Positions 62,325 to 64,000 of a DNA stretch of 64,000 nt are shown piece after piece (the first letter of the stretch is position 1; each line of letters begins with the position of its first letter). The stretch covers positions 1,612,001-1,676,000 of the forward strand of contig NZ_CP040872.1 of the NCBI RefSeq assembly GCF_006337065.1, in the 5' to 3' direction. The stretch comes from Agromyces laixinhei (lineage in GTDB: Bacteria > Actinomycetota > Actinomycetes > Actinomycetales > Microbacteriaceae). The translations under genes were made by a program, and so were the position numbers. The notes under the pieces are model-generated. The model searched no databases. It was not told the DNA's origin and was given only the letters and a program-made list of their open reading frames with translations.

Positions 62325-63265
62325 ACAGCGTGCCCGCGCTCGGGCTCGTCTTCGGCGCGGTGCTCGGACTCGGGCTCTGGCTCATCATGTCGACGGTGCC
62401 GCGCATCGGTCGCCCCCGACTCATCGATCGGGTGGCGCCGTACGTCGCCGACATCTCGGCGGAGGCCCGTGCACTGCTCGCGCACCGCCCGGCCGACCCG
62501 ACACCGGTGTTCGGCCTCGTCGCCAGGCCGATCGTGCGTGCCCTTCGTACGATCGCCTCCGAGTGGCTCGGCGGCGCCGACACGATCGCACGGCGACTGC
62601 GCCAGGCGGGGTCCACGGCATCGGTCGAGCGATTCCGCGGCGAGCAACTCGCGTGGAGCGCCGGAGCATTCGCGCTCGCCGCGACGACGGCCATCCTCGC
62701 CCCGTCGTTCGGCGCGCTCCCGACCGTCGTCCGTATCGCACTCCCGTTCCTTGCAGCGGCGCTCGGCGCCGTTGTGCGCGACTGGATGCTGCAGCGCGCC
62801 GCCCGGCGCCGACTCGCGCGAATCTCGGCCGAGCTCCCGACGGTGCTCGAATTCCTGACGTTGAGCCTCACCGCCGGAGAGGGCATGCTCGACGCGATCC
62901 GCAGAGTGGCGCGCCTCGGCAACGGCGCCGGCGTACTGCCGACCGAATTCGCCGCGACGGTCGCGTCCGTCGGCGCCGGCGTGCCGCTCGGCGCCGCGCT
63001 CGCTCGGCTCCGCGACGACCTCGACCATCCGGCTCTGTCCCGGGCACTCGACCAGGTGCTCGGAGCGCTCGAACGCGGTGCACCGCTGGCGTCCGTGCTC
63101 CGGTCGCAGGCCGGCGACGCGCGCGAGGAGGCCAAGCGCACGATCATCGAGCAGGCCGGCCGCAAAGAAGTCGCCATGCTCGTTCCCCTCATCTTCCTGA
63201 TCCTTCCGGTGACGATCGCCTTCGCGTTGTTCCCCGGCTACCTCGTGCTGCAGGCGGGCTTCTGA
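62312..63265 (+). CDS. tadC: TadC-like pilus assembly membrane protein
   Basis: A 317-aa GspF-domain protein, the partner of TadB. Its helices lie at about 10-28, 115-155 and 295-315. The F domain has LPTVLEFLTLSLTAGEGMLDAIRRVARLGNG and VLGALERGAPLASVLRSQAGDAREEAKRTIIEQAGRKEVAMLVPLIFLILPVTIAFALFPGY. It is preceded by the tadB overlap and followed by the pilin-like gene 54 bp later. Confidence 0.88.
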   Translation: MVPLNSVPALGLVFGAVLGLGLWLIMSTVPRIGRPRLIDRVAPYVADISAEARALLAHRPADPTPVFGLVARPIVRALRTIASEWLGGADTIARRLRQAGSTASVERFRGEQLAWSAGAFALAATTAILAPSFGALPTVVRIALPFLAAALGAVVRDWMLQRAARRRLARISAELPTVLEFLTLSLTAGEGMLDAIRRVARLGNGAGVLPTEFAATVASVGAGVPLGAALARLRDDLDHPALSRALDQVLGALERGAPLASVLRSQAGDAREEAKRTIIEQAGRKEVAMLVPLIFLILPVTIAFALFPGYLVLQAGF

Positions 63266-63319
63266 TGGCTCGCAACCGCTCCACCCGCACGGCTCCATGC
63301 TCCGACGAAAGGGATTCAC

Positions 63320-63487
63320 ATGCGAAATCGGATCAAGCACCGGTTCGAGGACGAACGCGGCGACGTGCCCGGCTGGGTGCTGATCACCCTCATGACCGCG
63401 GGACTGGTGATCGTCATCTGGGGGCTCGCGGGCCCGGCGCTGTCGGGCGTCTTCGACCAGGCGATCAGTCGGGTGCTCGGCGTCTGA
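63320..63487 (+). CDS. Flp-pilin-like small protein (55 aa)
   Basis: A 55-aa protein. A basic, charged N-terminus ends ERGDVPGW, followed by one hydrophobic helix (VLITLMTAGLVIVIWGLAGPALSGVF) and a short tail. The charged-then-hydrophobic layout and the place directly after tadC fit the pilin subunit or a DUF4244-type pilin. AAGGGA lies 7 nt before the ATG. A class III prepilin cleavage site cannot be stated with certainty. Confidence 0.72.
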   Translation: MRNRIKHRFEDERGDVPGWVLITLMTAGLVIVIWGLAGPALSGVFDQAISRVLGV

Positions 63488-63534
63488 CGCTGCGCCGCCG
63501 CGCCGCTCGGGCATGGGGCACGCGACTGCGCGCG

Positions 63535-63915
63535 TTGGCGAACGATGAACGAGGCTCGGCCGTCGCCGAATTCACGCTCGTCGGCATCCTGCTCACGGTG
63601 CTCGCGCTCGCCGTCATCCAACTGGCCCTCGCGCTCCACGTGCGCAACACCGTGCTCGACGCCGCAGCCGAGGGCGCACGATACGCCGCGCTCGCCGGAT
63701 CGAGCGAGGGGGCGGGCGTCGCTCGCACGAGAGAGCTCATCAGCATGGCGGTCTCGGCGGAGTACGCCGACGATGTGCGGGCGGGCATCAGCACGGTCGA
63801 CGGCGTCAGCATGGTGTCGGTGACGGTGCGGGCGCCGCTCCCGATCGTGGGCCTGCTCGGGGTCGACCGTGCATTGGAGGTGACGGGGCATGCTGCGCTC
63901 GAGGCTCTCGACTGA
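63535..63915 (+). CDS. TadE-like pseudopilin
   Basis: A TadE-type minor pilin. DERGSAVAEFTLVGILLTVLALAVIQLALALHVRNTVLDAAAEGARYAAL is the family signature, with a Glu near the start of the helix. An exported domain of about 70 residues follows. The start is uncertain. TTG 63535 is the first usual start codon in frame, but the basic residues encoded upstream (LRRRAARAWGTRLRA) look like part of the protein, so an unusual start near 63490 is possible. Confidence 0.75.
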   Translation: MANDERGSAVAEFTLVGILLTVLALAVIQLALALHVRNTVLDAAAEGARYAALAGSSEGAGVARTRELISMAVSAEYADDVRAGISTVDGVSMVSVTVRAPLPIVGLLGVDRALEVTGHAALEALD

Positions 63916-64000
63916 CGACGGCTCGGCCTCACTCGAGTTCCTCACCGTCGGCATGATCCTGCTCGTACCGATCGTCTACCTCGTGCTCGCGATGGCGTCG
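63890..64000 (+). CDS. TadE/TadG-like protein, N-terminal part (cut by window end)
   Basis: ATG 63890 follows GGAGG (about 63877-63881) and opens a frame that encodes a pilin-like start: basic MLRSRLSTDDGSASLEF and a hydrophobic helix LTVGMILLVPIVYLVLAMA. The GSASLEF motif matches TadE/TadG proteins. The gene continues beyond the window and overlaps the preceding TadE gene by 26 bp. Confidence 0.75.
   Translation, partial: MLRSRLSTDDGSASLEFLTVGMILLVPIVYLVLAMAS

Noticed and set aside
63264..63480. ORF starting at ATG 63264 between tadC and the TadE gene
   Set aside because: It overlaps the pilin-like ORF in another frame, and the product is Arg-rich with no pilin features.

Overview
The window is about 70% G+C, uses frequent GTG/TTG starts and ATGA stop-start overlaps, and carries WhiB, BldC-like, MtrAB-LpqB, DUF3499, DUF5719 and Rv3235-type proteins. 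This points to an actinobacterium of the Micrococcales, most likely a Microbacteriaceae (Agromyces/Microbacterium-like); that is an inference from gene content only. No gap without a gene exceeds 300 bp.

Region 1 (1-11.6 kb) is a cell-surface polysaccharide locus. It holds a partial CDS, an L-2-hydroxyglutarate oxidase, and an operon of DegT aminotransferase, sugar epimerase and hexapeptide acyltransferase. A convergent operon carries a second DegT aminotransferase and a Gfo/Idh/MocA oxidoreductase. A flippase-like membrane protein, an LpxA-like acyltransferase and a GT2 glycosyltransferase follow, then two tandem O-antigen-ligase/Wzy-like membrane proteins. The first 8.7 kb almost lacks a word (GGCATCCG) that is abundant elsewhere in the window, consistent with lateral acquisition.

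Region 2 (11.7-24.3 kb) covers sugar-nucleotide and core metabolism: manA, a GlxA/AraC regulator with a 49-aa membrane protein, galE, a whiB2-type gene, a large GT2, DUF5719, an Rv3259-like protein, DUF3499, manB and ahcY. Gene content and order recall the M. tuberculosis Rv3260c-Rv3248c neighbourhood. Next come an N-terminally truncated orphan hipA, RDD, SpoIIM, and a DUF58-MoxR-DUF4350-DUF4129-GPDPase_memb operon (25.7-33.1 kb).

Region 3 (33.2-47.2 kb) is the mtrA-mtrB-lpqB-comF-hpf-secA block, then an Rv3235-like gene, a hypothetical gene, a BldC-like regulator, a SAF/CpaB-like and a CpaE-like protein, and a PdtaS-type histidine kinase. comF is broken by a 7-G run.

Region 4 (47.1-60.2 kb) is accessory. 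It has an ECF41 sigma factor with its epimerase partner and a matching promoter, a CDF metal transporter, DedA, heme oxygenase behind an iron box, an LLM oxidoreductase, a 49-aa acidic protein, SoxR with its operator, an isochorismatase-like hydrolase, tRNA-Leu(UAG), an HTH-regulated ABC transporter, and a GH15 hydrolase followed by a variant G6PDH.

Region 5 (60.2-64 kb) is the tad/Flp pilus cluster (tadA, tadB, tadC, a pilin-like protein, two TadE-like proteins), cut by the window end. A motif identical to a perfect DnaA box (TGTGGATAA) lies about 40-50 bp upstream of the predicted transcription start of tadA, of the SAF-CpaE operon and of a conserved hypothetical gene. It links the two separated halves of the pilus system and is the most intriguing unexplained signal here.
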